The notes beneath the pieces were generated by a model. That model was not told the origin of the DNA and ran no database searches. It was given only the letters and a program-made list of their open reading frames with translations. Shown here one piece after another: positions 1 to 7,378 of a stretch of 64,000 nt of DNA (the stretch's first letter is position 1; every line of letters begins with the position of its first letter). The translations under genes and the position numbers were made by a program. The DNA is from 55-13 sp964501275 (GTDB lineage: Bacteria > Armatimonadota > Fimbriimonadia > Fimbriimonadales > Fimbriimonadaceae), in contig CAZCSP010000021.1 of the NCBI GenBank assembly GCA_964501275.1, positions 1 to 64,000 of the forward strand. The letters are read 5' to 3'.

Positions 1-1355
1 GAGTGTATCTGAAAGACGCCCGACCGCTTGCCCCAACGCGGAGTTGGGAGACTGGGGAAGCGTGTGGAGTGTATCTGAAAGACGCCCGACCGCTTGCCCC
101 AACTGAGGTACTTACGTGTAGATGATCCCTTGAGTGTATCTGAAAGACGCCCGACCGCTTGCCCCAACAGAAGTCGGTAAAACCGAACTCCGGTTGCCAG
201 TGTATCTGAAAGACGCCCGACCGCTTGCCCCAACCCGCTAATGGGCGACTACAACGATCTTCTCAGTGTATCTGAAAGACGCCCGACCGCTTGCCCCAAC
301 TTTGTTTTGGAGTTCGGTTAAAGCGTCGGTAGTGTATCTGAAAGACGCCCGACCGCTTGCCCCAACCTCATGGTCAAAACCTGTACGTCAGCCCAAAGTG
401 TATCTGAAAGACGCCCGACCGCTTGCCCCAACGCACCCGATGCAATACCGCCAAGACCCCCGAGTGTATCTGAAAGACGCCCGACCGCTTGCCCCAACGT
501 AGTTCGGGCATCATCCCTGGGGACGGCGAGTGTATCTGAAAGACGCCCGACCGCTTGCCCCAACCAAGGGTAAGGAACCCGCTTTCGTCTTCACAGTGTA
601 TCTGAAAGACGCCCGACCGCTTGCCCCAACGTCCAAGAAGTCGGGAAAATCAACCGACTCAGTGTATCTGAAAGACGCCCGACCGCTTGCCCCAACAAGA
701 TCGGGTTAGTTATCGCCGGAATCGCCAGTGTATCTGAAAGACGCCCGACCGCTTGCCCCAACTTCCACCATGCAGGGCGTTGTGGCTGTAGCAGTGTATC
801 TGAAAGACGCCCGACCGCTTGCCCCAACCAATGCTGACCGATCGGATCAACTCCCACTAGTGTATCTGAAAGACGCCCGACCGCTTGCCCCAACAGCTTT
901 TCGAAAAGGTCGGCGATGTTCTGAAGTGTATCTGAAAGACGCCCGACCGCTTGCCCCAACCATATACACCACCATCAGGTGACGAGAAGAAGTGTATCTG
1001 AAAGACGCCCGACCGCTTGCCCCAACCGCCAGTGGCTAACTCTCTCGCACGGGACAAGTGTATCTGAAAGACGCCCGACCGCTTGCCCCAACCGAAAAAT
1101 CCGAGGGCAAAGGGCAGGGCGGAGTGTATCTGAAAGACGCCCGACCGCTTGCCCCAACTGAGGTACTTACGTGTAGATGATCCCTTGGAGTGTATCTGAA
1201 AGACGCCCGACCGCTTGCCCCAACGATAAGAGGGGAGGACTGGTCGACTTCCTAGTGTATCTGAAAGACGCCCGACCGCTTGCCCCAACACATCTTGGCA
1301 GTCAGCGCAGGGATGTCCAAGTGTATCTGAAAGACGCCCGACCGCTTGCCCCAAC
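1..1355. CRISPR. CRISPR array, 21 repeats and 20 spacers visible, cut by the left edge
   Basis: A 36-nt direct repeat (plus strand starts AGTGTATCTGAAAGACG and ends GCTTGCCCCAAC) recurs with no visible mismatch from 2-37 to 1320-1355. Spacers are 30 nt except two of 29 nt (104-132 and 1225-1253), giving a 66-nt period. The array starts mid-structure, so more repeats and any cas genes would lie to the left; none lies in the 62 kb to the right. A 36/30 geometry and a repeat with little internal palindrome are common in class 2 systems (types II, V, VI), but this does not settle the type. Transcription direction cannot be decided because all repeats are identical. The spacer at 104-132 recurs at 1159-1187. 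Confidence 0.98.
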
Positions 1356-1404
1356 GGGAGGGATGGGAGACGTAGATCGTCTCCCATCCCTCCCGTTGGG
1401 GCAA
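1346..1404. repeat. Perfect 27-bp inverted repeat at the end of the CRISPR array
   Basis: Arms 1346-1372 and 1378-1404 are exact reverse complements separated by TAGAT. The left arm contains the last 10 nt of the terminal CRISPR repeat plus 17 nt of spacer-like sequence; the right arm is its mirror image, ending GTTGGGGCAA. No T-tract follows on either strand, so it is not a canonical Rho-independent terminator. It could be a 3'-end hairpin, a leader-side structure that sequesters the first repeat if transcription runs leftward, or a fold-back rearrangement. Bases 1405-1446, up to the next gene, are somewhat AT-richer and hold nothing else I recognise. Confidence 0.9.
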
Positions 1405-1446
1405 AAGGATGAATAGATAATCGAGGCCAACCAAAACCGAATTTTC

Positions 1447-2274
1447 CTAGCTGGCTTCGAGCAACCCCATCAACGTCTCAAACTCCTCGTCGATACCCTT
1501 GTAGACCCTCTCTTCGAGGCTCATTCCCTTCAGCGCTTTGACCAGGGGTTCGCATAGGTTTTCTTGGGCTAGTATCTCTTCCATGCTCCACCAAGAGAGG
1601 CGGATGGTGAAGAGGGAGGATTGGGCGGCGGGGAGGGGGATGAGGCATTGGCGCTCAACGCGGACCCAAAACCTTTGCTTGAGGCTGAATTGGCGGCCCC
1701 ACCACTCGGCCGGATCCCACCCGGGCGGGGCTTCGGGGTGGTGGTTGGGGCGGTCGTCGGATTCCAGGCTCCAGACGAACCTGACCCATGGGCCTTTGTT
1801 CACCACTGCGTCGATCATCTTCGGGGCGACGGCGGCGGTGCGCTCGAATCCGGGAATCGGCTCATGCACCCGCGCGAAGGACTTGCCGATCTTCTCCCTG
1901 ATGTCCCAATGAGACGCGGCGCAGATATGGCCGAATGCCAGCCAGTCCACCTCGCCGTCGGTCGTCACGATGGCGATATCCTCGGGAACCATGTTGGACA
2001 GTTCCCTGATCGGCAACGGCTTGCTCAGGCCCAACTGGTCACGGATATAGTCGACGGCCGCCCCCAAAACCGGGGCGAACAGACTGCTCTTAGCCATGTA
2101 CTTCCGCCTTGATTCTGCCTGGCAGAGAAGTTTGTTCTCCAAAAGGCGGTCGGCGTCTTGGCCGAATTGGAAGACTTGACGGTCCTCGTCGCCGTTGCCG
2201 AAGTCGGTTCCCAAGGGGTGCAAACCGGGCGTGACTTCGTACCGGCCCTTGGTCCACGGGGTGTAGCGCGCCAT
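1447..2274 (-). CDS. DUF3445 / haem-dependent oxidative N-demethylase-like protein
   Basis: About 275 aa in the family once called DUF3445, now named for the haem-dependent oxidative N-demethylase alpha-like subunit. Features that match are the N-terminal MARYTPWTKGRYEVTPGL region, the central FARVHEPIPGF stretch, and a C-terminal VERQ...LP / FTIR block. Family members oxidatively remove N-methyl groups; the substrate here is unknown. I chose ATG 2274 (MARYTPW) over 2292 because family proteins begin near this motif; neither start has a good Shine-Dalgarno. It is divergent from the HEAT-repeat gene at 2314 and its stop lies 43 bp from the CRISPR-end hairpin. No redox-partner gene is adjacent. 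Confidence 0.8.
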   Translation of the reverse strand: MARYTPWTKGRYEVTPGLHPLGTDFGNGDEDRQVFQFGQDADRLLENKLLCQAESRRKYMAKSSLFAPVLGAAVDYIRDQLGLSKPLPIRELSNMVPEDIAIVTTDGEVDWLAFGHICAASHWDIREKIGKSFARVHEPIPGFERTAAVAPKMIDAVVNKGPWVRFVWSLESDDRPNHHPEAPPGWDPAEWWGRQFSLKQRFWVRVERQCLIPLPAAQSSLFTIRLSWWSMEEILAQENLCEPLVKALKGMSLEERVYKGIDEEFETLMGLLEAS

Positions 2275-2313
2275 CGGTTTATTCTGAATCATGCCGTCGC
2301 GCTAGAATCAGGC

Positions 2314-2829
2314 ATGGCGATCTTTGAGCAAAGGTTGTCGGGCGGGCCGATCAATGGCAAGGGCGATGCCGAAGCGGTGATTGCGGAGGTGGATGCCGAT
2401 CCCCGTCTGTTGCCTGCCTTGGTCGAAGCGACTTACTCGGAGGACGAAGTCGCGCGTTGGCGGGCGGTTTATTGCCTCGAAATGCTGACCCGTCGGCATC
2501 CCGACTGGGTTCCATCCTTTCAAGACCGGCTTCTGGGGCTGATGTCCGGAAACGAATTCTGGTCGATCCGCATGGATGTGGCGCGGATGGCGCCTTTGGG
2601 TGATTGGTCTGAAGAGGAGTATGGGCGCGTTTTGGATTTCCTGTTTCGGGAGGTCGCGAGGGAGAATCTGTTTGTGAGGGCCTGGGCGCTGGACTCTCTT
2701 TCCCAGTTTGCGGTGAAGGATGGGGCGATCCGGCCGCGGGTGGTCTTTTTGCTGGAAGAGGGCCTTGAAGCAGGCAAGGCGTCGGTGAGGGCGCGGTGTC
2801 GGCAGGCGTTGAAGCGATTGAAGAGATGA
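2314..2829 (+). CDS. HEAT-repeat-like protein
   Basis: 171 aa starting MAIFEQRLSGG. The reading frame is open further upstream, but residues before this ATG overlap the divergent DUF3445 promoter region and look non-coding. The protein is built of short helical pairs (for example around ARWRAVYCLEMLTRRHP and RAWALDSLSQFAV) ending in a Lys/Arg-rich tail, as in HEAT-repeat scaffolds. No catalytic motif, signal peptide or membrane segment is visible. TAGAAT at 2303-2308 lies just before the ATG and could be a -10 element of a near-leaderless transcript. The partner is unknown. Confidence 0.6.
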   Translation: MAIFEQRLSGGPINGKGDAEAVIAEVDADPRLLPALVEATYSEDEVARWRAVYCLEMLTRRHPDWVPSFQDRLLGLMSGNEFWSIRMDVARMAPLGDWSEEEYGRVLDFLFREVARENLFVRAWALDSLSQFAVKDGAIRPRVVFLLEEGLEAGKASVRARCRQALKRLKR

Positions 2830-2943
2830 GAGAACGCCCAGGACCGCCGTTTTCACAACAACTCCAATAGGACAGGCTACAAGGTTGGTGGCAACCGCCT
2901 CTGGCACGAGCTATCCAGGAGCTACAGGGTTGGTGGCTTGAGA

Positions 2944-2965
2944 CGGCGGCACAATGCATCCGCCG
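2944..2965. repeat. Short hairpin element, copy 1 of 3 (CGGYGG-CACAATGCAT-CCRCCG)
   Basis: A 6-bp stem CGGCGG/CCGCCG encloses the 10-nt loop CACAATGCAT. The same loop and stem recur at 21990-22011 and, with a compensated C/G to T/A change, at 34100-34121. It sits just beyond the 3' end of mscS and is followed by CCTACA, as in copy 2. Confidence 0.8.
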
Positions 2966-2972
2966 CCTACAC

Positions 2973-4034
2973 TTACTCCTCCTGGATCAGGCGGACATGG
3001 CGCTCGGGATAAGGGATGGTGATTCCGGCTTCTTGGAACTTCCGGTGGATCTGCTTAATGCACTCCGACGTCGCCCGGTACTGCTTGGTGGGGTGATCTA
3101 CTCTTAGGAAGACCCGGAAGACGATGGCGAAATCGCCGAAGGACCGCCAGCGGACGTAGGGGTCGAAGTGGAGTTCGCGGCCGGCGATCTTATCCTGCGC
3201 CGCCCGGGCGGCTTCGATAGCGACTTTCTCCACCTCGTCCAAGTCGGAATCGTAGGAGACCGAGCATTCGACATTGACGGTGAGTGCGGCAACGGGGCGG
3301 TGGAAGTTGATAAAGGTGCTCTGGCCGAATTTGTTGTTGGGGATCACGAGCAGACTGTCGTTCATCAGGCGGACTTTGGTGTATCGCCAGCCAACCTCTT
3401 CGACAAAGCCCTCGCGATCCTGGTCCAGGCGGAGCAGTTCGCCCACGCGGATCGGGCGGTCCATATTGAGGAAGAGGCCGGCGAAGACATTGCTGAGACT
3501 GTCCTGCAGGGCGAGACCGATGATGATGCCGCCGACTGCGCCTCCGGCCAGGAGCGGGCTGATGTCGATCCCCGCGATGCGCAGGACGAAGAGGGCGCCC
3601 ACGACGATGATTGCGCCCGTCGCCAGTTTCTGGGAGGTCGAGACCCGATCCCGCACTTCCTCCTCGCTGGCGGCCGATTTGCGGGCATGGTATTGGAAGA
3701 GCCCGGTGACCAGTCGGCTTGCGGTGGCCATGGCCAAGATCACCCAGGCAATCGAGAGGGCTCTTGGAACCCACGCCAAGAGGATTTCCCGGTTGGCAAC
3801 GTAATCCAGAGCCAGAAGGGCAAAGTTGAGGCCACCCAGGATCAAGGCCCAGATGGCCAAGGACCGCAATGGCCGTATCCAGAGAACCGCATTGGGATCG
3901 TGCGATCGTTTGATCCAGGGGGAGAGGATACTTCCCCAGAGGAATCGGAGCAGGGCGGCAGGAATCCAAAAAGCGGCGAGAATGAGGAGGGCCGTGATCC
4001 AATCTTTCGCTTCTGGATTCAAATTGTCGAGCAT
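2973..4034 (-). CDS. MscS-family mechanosensitive channel
   Basis: 353 aa inner-membrane protein. Hydrophobic segments lie near residues 11-36, 58-79, 84-109 and 134-154. They are followed by the MscS pore-lining helix with its Gly/Ala pattern (LAGGAVGGIIIGLALQDSLS, about 160-180) and the beta domain FAGLFLNMDRPIRVGE. The later VIPNNKFGQSTFINFHRP and the C-terminal alpha/beta region also fit MscS. Members open under membrane tension to release solutes after hypo-osmotic shock. The extra N-terminal helices make it longer than the three-TM E. coli MscS. It is divergent from the DinB-like gene at 4106. Confidence 0.92.
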   Translation of the reverse strand: MLDNLNPEAKDWITALLILAAFWIPAALLRFLWGSILSPWIKRSHDPNAVLWIRPLRSLAIWALILGGLNFALLALDYVANREILLAWVPRALSIAWVILAMATASRLVTGLFQYHARKSAASEEEVRDRVSTSQKLATGAIIVVGALFVLRIAGIDISPLLAGGAVGGIIIGLALQDSLSNVFAGLFLNMDRPIRVGELLRLDQDREGFVEEVGWRYTKVRLMNDSLLVIPNNKFGQSTFINFHRPVAALTVNVECSVSYDSDLDEVEKVAIEAARAAQDKIAGRELHFDPYVRWRSFGDFAIVFRVFLRVDHPTKQYRATSECIKQIHRKFQEAGITIPYPERHVRLIQEE

Positions 4035-4105
4035 CTCCCATGATGGTACTCGTTTTAGGATTTCATGTAGACATCTGTTTCATGATGTGCAATAATGGCC
4101 CCGTT

Positions 4106-4522
4106 ATGACGGCAAATGAGCTATTGAAACACCAGTTCGACGACGCGGGATACCAGTTGAAGAAGGTCTTTGAAGGGATCGATGCTTCTTTGGACTTCCG
4201 CCTTGCAGAGGGAGGAATGACCCCCAGAGAAACGGCTGCCCACCTGGGCGAATGCTACACCGCAATCCTGACGGAAGCGAAAGGAGAGAAGCACCAATGG
4301 GGGAGCTATCAGCCCTCTACCACCGAATGGCCCGCTCTTTGGAGCGAAGTCCAGGATTTGAGAACCCAAGCGGTTGCGGCCGCAATCGGGAAAGAGGGCT
4401 GGGAGACCCATGCCAGCGCCTTCGGCCCCGCCCACGACTATTACCATGTCGGCGCAATGGCCCAGATCAGGATCTCGCGGGAACCGGATTGGGATGGGTA
4501 CAGCATCTATCCTCCGGGGTAG
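4106..4522 (+). CDS. DinB-like four-helix protein
   Basis: 138 aa from MTANELLKHQFDDAGYQLKK. The frame is open from 4040, but the earlier Met codons overlap the mscS promoter side. The pattern of an N-terminal helix, a mid-protein GMTPRETAAHLGECY helix and a C-terminal HDYYHVGAMAQIRI helix matches the DinB/YfiT superfamily, whose His residues usually bind a metal; His at HLGE, HDYY and YYHVG are candidates. Members include thiol-S-transferases and damage-inducible proteins of unknown role. The function here is not predictable. Confidence 0.75.
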   Translation: MTANELLKHQFDDAGYQLKKVFEGIDASLDFRLAEGGMTPRETAAHLGECYTAILTEAKGEKHQWGSYQPSTTEWPALWSEVQDLRTQAVAAAIGKEGWETHASAFGPAHDYYHVGAMAQIRISREPDWDGYSIYPPG

Positions 4523-4604
4523 CGACGAACAGGGACGGCCCAGAAAAACCGCCAAATTGACGACTTTCCTTCTCTATGAAACGTAAGCGATCATAGAGAA
4601 CACG

Positions 4605-5156
4605 ATGGCGAAGATTTTTATTGCCTATGGCACGACCGAGGGGCATACCCGGACGATCTGTGAACAGATTAGGGATTGGCTGGAGGAATCAGGGCATGAG
4701 GCGACGTTGGTCGATACCTGGGATAAGGCGGACCCGGTCGACCTGGACGGTTTCGAGTGCGCGATCGTCGCCGGGTCTTTGCATCAGGAGAAGCACCAGG
4801 CGTCGCTGGTCAAGTTTGTGAAAAGCCATCGGGAAGAGTTGTCCAGGCTTCCCTCCCTCATGCTGTCGGTCAGCCTGACCGCGGTCCTGCGCGACGACAA
4901 GCATCTAGCGGAAGCCAAGGTATGTGTGGACCGGTTTACCGTGGATACGGACTGGATGCCAACCGCTGTGCACTTGGTCGCGGGAGCCTTGAAGTACACC
5001 CAGTACGACTGGATGAAGCGAATGTTGATGAAGATGATCGCTAAGAAGCAAGGCGGAGACACCGACACCCACCACGACTACATCTACACCGACTGGGACG
5101 ACCTGAAAGCGGTCGTGTTTTCGTTTGTAGGAGCGCGGACGGGAATGGCGATTTGA
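4605..5156 (+). CDS. hemG: HemG-like flavodoxin-domain protein (protoporphyrinogen IX dehydrogenase type)
   Basis: 183 aa. The N-terminal FIAYGTTEGHTRTICEQI is the FMN phosphate-binding loop of flavodoxins. The C-terminal region has the HemG signature HLVAGALKYTQYDWMKR followed by MIAKKQGGDTDT and YTDW. HemG oxidises protoporphyrinogen IX to protoporphyrin IX with menaquinone or another respiratory quinone as acceptor, at the membrane face. No other haem-biosynthesis gene is adjacent, so a general flavodoxin role cannot be excluded, but the QGGDTDT motif is specific to the HemG group. Confidence 0.85.
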   Translation: MAKIFIAYGTTEGHTRTICEQIRDWLEESGHEATLVDTWDKADPVDLDGFECAIVAGSLHQEKHQASLVKFVKSHREELSRLPSLMLSVSLTAVLRDDKHLAEAKVCVDRFTVDTDWMPTAVHLVAGALKYTQYDWMKRMLMKMIAKKQGGDTDTHHDYIYTDWDDLKAVVFSFVGARTGMAI

Positions 5157-5232
5157 TCTGCACCCACGCATTTGCGCCTGATTTCGCACGTTGCCGCCCC
5201 ATTGGCACGGGATCGCCTTTTGACTGGTTGCT

Positions 5233-5874
5233 GTGGGCAAGAGTTTGCGTCTGGTGGGCATGGCTTTGGCGATGGGCATTGCCGCATTCTCCCATGCTAA
5301 CTTCACCGCCTATACCTATCCTCAACTGACCGGCAATCAGTGGTTCTCGGGCGCGCTGGGGATGGACTTCGATGTGAGTCAGGACATCTACATCACTGCG
5401 TTGGGCATCTTCGATAGCGGGCAGAATGGGATTCAGAACAATATCGACTGCCTCATCTACGACCGCGAAACCCAGCTGGTGGTCGCCTCCCGATTCTTTA
5501 GCCCGACCAACATGGGGCATGGGGATGGAAGCACCAACTTTTTGACGCTCAACGCCCCGCTCCTCCTCAAAGCCGGATTCAAGGGGTCCATCGTGGCCCA
5601 GGGATATGGGATTTTGGAGAAGAACGGCAACTCCTTTGGCGCGGCCAACTCCTACGCCGTCTCTCTGAACGACGGCGGCGGCCTCATCTCCTTCACCGGC
5701 AAGAGCCGTCACGGCAACTTCGGTTCCTTCCCAACCACCGTAGACTTGAACGTCGCCCAATATGGAGCGGGAAACTTCAGGTACCACGCCGTCAATCCGG
5801 TTCCCGAGCCCACGGCGATGGCCATTTTGGCGTTTTCCCTTGCCTCCGCCCTTCGAGTCCGCAAGCGACGCTAA
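5233..5874 (+). CDS. PEP-CTERM sorting domain protein
   Basis: 213 aa from GTG 5233. The N-terminus MGKSLRLVGMALAMGIAAFSHANF is a signal peptide; a shorter start at ATG 5260 would lose its positive charge. The C-terminus VPEPTAMAILAFSLASALRV followed by RKRR is a textbook PEP-CTERM signal: PEP box, hydrophobic helix, basic tail. The middle is beta-rich, with no named domain recognised. Such proteins are exported and processed by an exosortase; the exosortase is not in this window. A strong hairpin follows at 5877. Confidence 0.88.
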   Translation: MGKSLRLVGMALAMGIAAFSHANFTAYTYPQLTGNQWFSGALGMDFDVSQDIYITALGIFDSGQNGIQNNIDCLIYDRETQLVVASRFFSPTNMGHGDGSTNFLTLNAPLLLKAGFKGSIVAQGYGILEKNGNSFGAANSYAVSLNDGGGLISFTGKSRHGNFGSFPTTVDLNVAQYGAGNFRYHAVNPVPEPTAMAILAFSLASALRVRKRR

Positions 5875-5876
5875 GT

Positions 5877-5902
5877 CCCCTGCCCGATAAATCGGGCAGG
5901 GG
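5877..5902 (+). terminator. Terminator-like hairpin without T-tract
   Basis: CCCCTGCCCGAT and ATCGGGCAGGGG form a perfect 12-bp stem two bases after the PEP-CTERM stop codon. A second small hairpin (GCGAT-AA-ATCGC) follows. There is no U-run, so termination would be imperfect or Rho-assisted; an mRNA-stabilising hairpin is an alternative. Confidence 0.55.
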
Positions 5903-6046
5903 AAAGCGGCGATAAATCGCAGCACTCTAAAGATTCCCCTGAAGATTGCCGGGGCGCCGCCGATAACACTGATGAGCCTTATTGGGCTTGCGAATCCAAG
6001 GATCGGATTCGGCGATGCGAACGGAAGCGCGGCGGAGGAACCGACC

Positions 6047-6424
6047 GTGCAGATACTGAACGAACTTTTTGCGCCACATCTGAATAACCTGGGGGACGCG
6101 CTCGACCGGACGTCGAAGCGTCACGCCCTCCTCACCGGGAACCTGGCTAATGCCAATACCCCCGGCTATAAGCGCAAAGACTCCGACTTCAACATCATCC
6201 TGGACGCAGAGAACAACCAAGCCAACGTTCGCATGAAAGAGATGCGCGAGCGTCGCCAGCAAATGCTGTCTGATCGAACCTCTATCCGCGTCGACGGAAG
6301 CAATGTAGACCTCGAACGAGAGGTGATGTCGATCGCCGAAACCGAACTCCGCTACCAAGCCCTTACCGATATGACCAGCCAGTATTTCTCAGGCTTGAAG
6401 AATGTGATCAGGGAGGGGAAATAG
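6047..6424 (+). CDS. flgB: Flagellar basal-body rod protein FlgB
   Basis: 125 aa from GTG 6047, chosen because GGAGGAA at 6034-6040 is ideally placed; the longer reading from ATG 5972 has no ribosome-binding site and adds an unrelated leader. The N-terminal ALDRTSKRHALLTGNLANAN followed by TPGYK is the rod-protein signature, and the C-terminus (VMSIAETELRYQALTDMTS) is the usual terminal helix. FlgB is the proximal rod subunit polymerised onto the MS ring and exported by the flagellar type III system. It is the first gene of the cluster seen here. Confidence 0.95.
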   Translation: MQILNELFAPHLNNLGDALDRTSKRHALLTGNLANANTPGYKRKDSDFNIILDAENNQANVRMKEMRERRQQMLSDRTSIRVDGSNVDLEREVMSIAETELRYQALTDMTSQYFSGLKNVIREGK

Positions 6425-6528
6425 GAAATAAGGGAATGAGGGAATAGGATTTAAACGACGAACGACAAACTACTAACGACCAACTGTTTTTCCAAAAACC
6501 CAAAGCCGAACACCCAACGCCAACCACC

Positions 6529-6918
6529 ATGAACCTCAACACTGCCATGCGCATCTCATCCACCGGACTCGCTGCCGAGCGGTTTCGGATGGATACGATT
6601 TCGGCGAATATCGCCAATGCGAATACAATTCGCAAACCCGATGCCGACGCCTGGCATCGCCAAGACGTCATCTTGAGCGGCAACGCCCAGGGAGTAAAGG
6701 TCGTAGGGGTCGTTTCGGACAATACCGACTACATTGTCAAGCACGAGCCCGAAAATCCCTATGCCGACGAGGACGGAAACGTCTTTTATTCCAACGTCGA
6801 TCCTCTGCAAGAGATGGTGAACATGATGTCCGCCAGCCGAGCCTACGAAGCTAACATCGAGGCCTTCAACTCCGTCAAGAAGATGATTCGGAGCGCGATG
6901 GAGATAGGACGAGTCTAG
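6529..6918 (+). CDS. flgC: Flagellar basal-body rod protein FlgC
   Basis: 129 aa. MRISSTGLAAERFRMDTISA then NIANANTI matches the N-terminal rod motif, and VNMMSASRAYEANIEAFNSV is the C-terminal helix diagnostic of FlgC. It forms the rod with FlgB and FliE. It is slightly short, with a reduced middle segment. The 104-bp gap before it is low-complexity A/C-rich sequence (repeated ACGAACGAC / CCCAACGCC words) with no gene. Confidence 0.95.
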   Translation: MNLNTAMRISSTGLAAERFRMDTISANIANANTIRKPDADAWHRQDVILSGNAQGVKVVGVVSDNTDYIVKHEPENPYADEDGNVFYSNVDPLQEMVNMMSASRAYEANIEAFNSVKKMIRSAMEIGRV

Positions 6919-6964
6919 AAACGATTAACCCAATACCAAACGCCCAACACCAAGCACCACTACA

Positions 6965-7279
6965 ATGAACATCGGCAACCTAACCAACATCCAAAACCCG
7001 GCCCTGGAGCAGTTCCAGAAGCAGGCGGGGAACTCTGTTGGCCAAGGGGGCCAGAGCGACGATTTTGCGCAAACGTTGATGGACGTCCTGAAGGAAGTGA
7101 ACGACAGCCAGCATAAAGCTCGGCAAGTCGGGAACGACTTTATGACGGGTCAACATGGGGTCGATATTCACGACTTGAAGATCGCCATGGAACGCGCAAG
7201 TACCGCCATGAATCTCACCATGCAGGTGAGAAACAAGCTGCTCGAAGCGTACCAGGAGATCAGCAGGATGCAGGTTTAG
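6965..7279 (+). CDS. fliE: Flagellar hook-basal body complex protein FliE
   Basis: 104 aa, the usual FliE length. DFAQTLMDVLKEVNDSQHKA and the C-terminal VDIHDLKIAMERASTAMNLT then MQVRNKLLEAYQEISRMQV are the family signature. FliE joins the MS ring to the rod and is needed to start rod assembly. It follows flgC after 46 bp and is followed by an unusual hairpin before fliF. Confidence 0.95.
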   Translation: MNIGNLTNIQNPALEQFQKQAGNSVGQGGQSDDFAQTLMDVLKEVNDSQHKARQVGNDFMTGQHGVDIHDLKIAMERASTAMNLTMQVRNKLLEAYQEISRMQV

Positions 7280-7285
7280 GCTTTA

Positions 7286-7334
7286 GGTATTAGGTTTTAG
7301 GTGTCAGGAAACCCAACACCTAAAACCTAATACC
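7286..7334. repeat. Perfect 19-bp hairpin of TTAGGT-like sequence between fliE and fliF
   Basis: GGTATTAGGTTTTAGGTGT at 7286-7304 pairs exactly with ACACCTAAAACCTAATACC at 7316-7334, with an 11-nt loop. No T-tract follows, and the flanking genes belong to one operon, so full termination is unlikely. Related G/T-rich then A/C-rich words occur at 10805-10963 (fliH-fliI gap) and 14905-15010 (pyrF-mutY gap). Confidence 0.85.
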
Positions 7335-7378
7335 CAACGCCATATCAACCCCCATGTAAACGGAACGAAACAACCGCC

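Noticed and set aside
1378..1404. Possible tracrRNA anti-repeat
   Set aside because: Only ten bases complement the CRISPR repeat, all explained by the perfect inverted repeat; no promoter or longer anti-repeat was seen.
266..1434. Several ORFs on both strands through the CRISPR array, with repeated peptides such as VYLKDARPLAPT and GQAVGRLSDTL
   Set aside because: They are translations of the 36-nt repeats; the 66-nt period is a multiple of three, so frames stay open.
3168..4043. Long plus-strand ORF opposite mscS
   Set aside because: The opposite strand encodes a complete MscS protein; the plus ORF has no family features.
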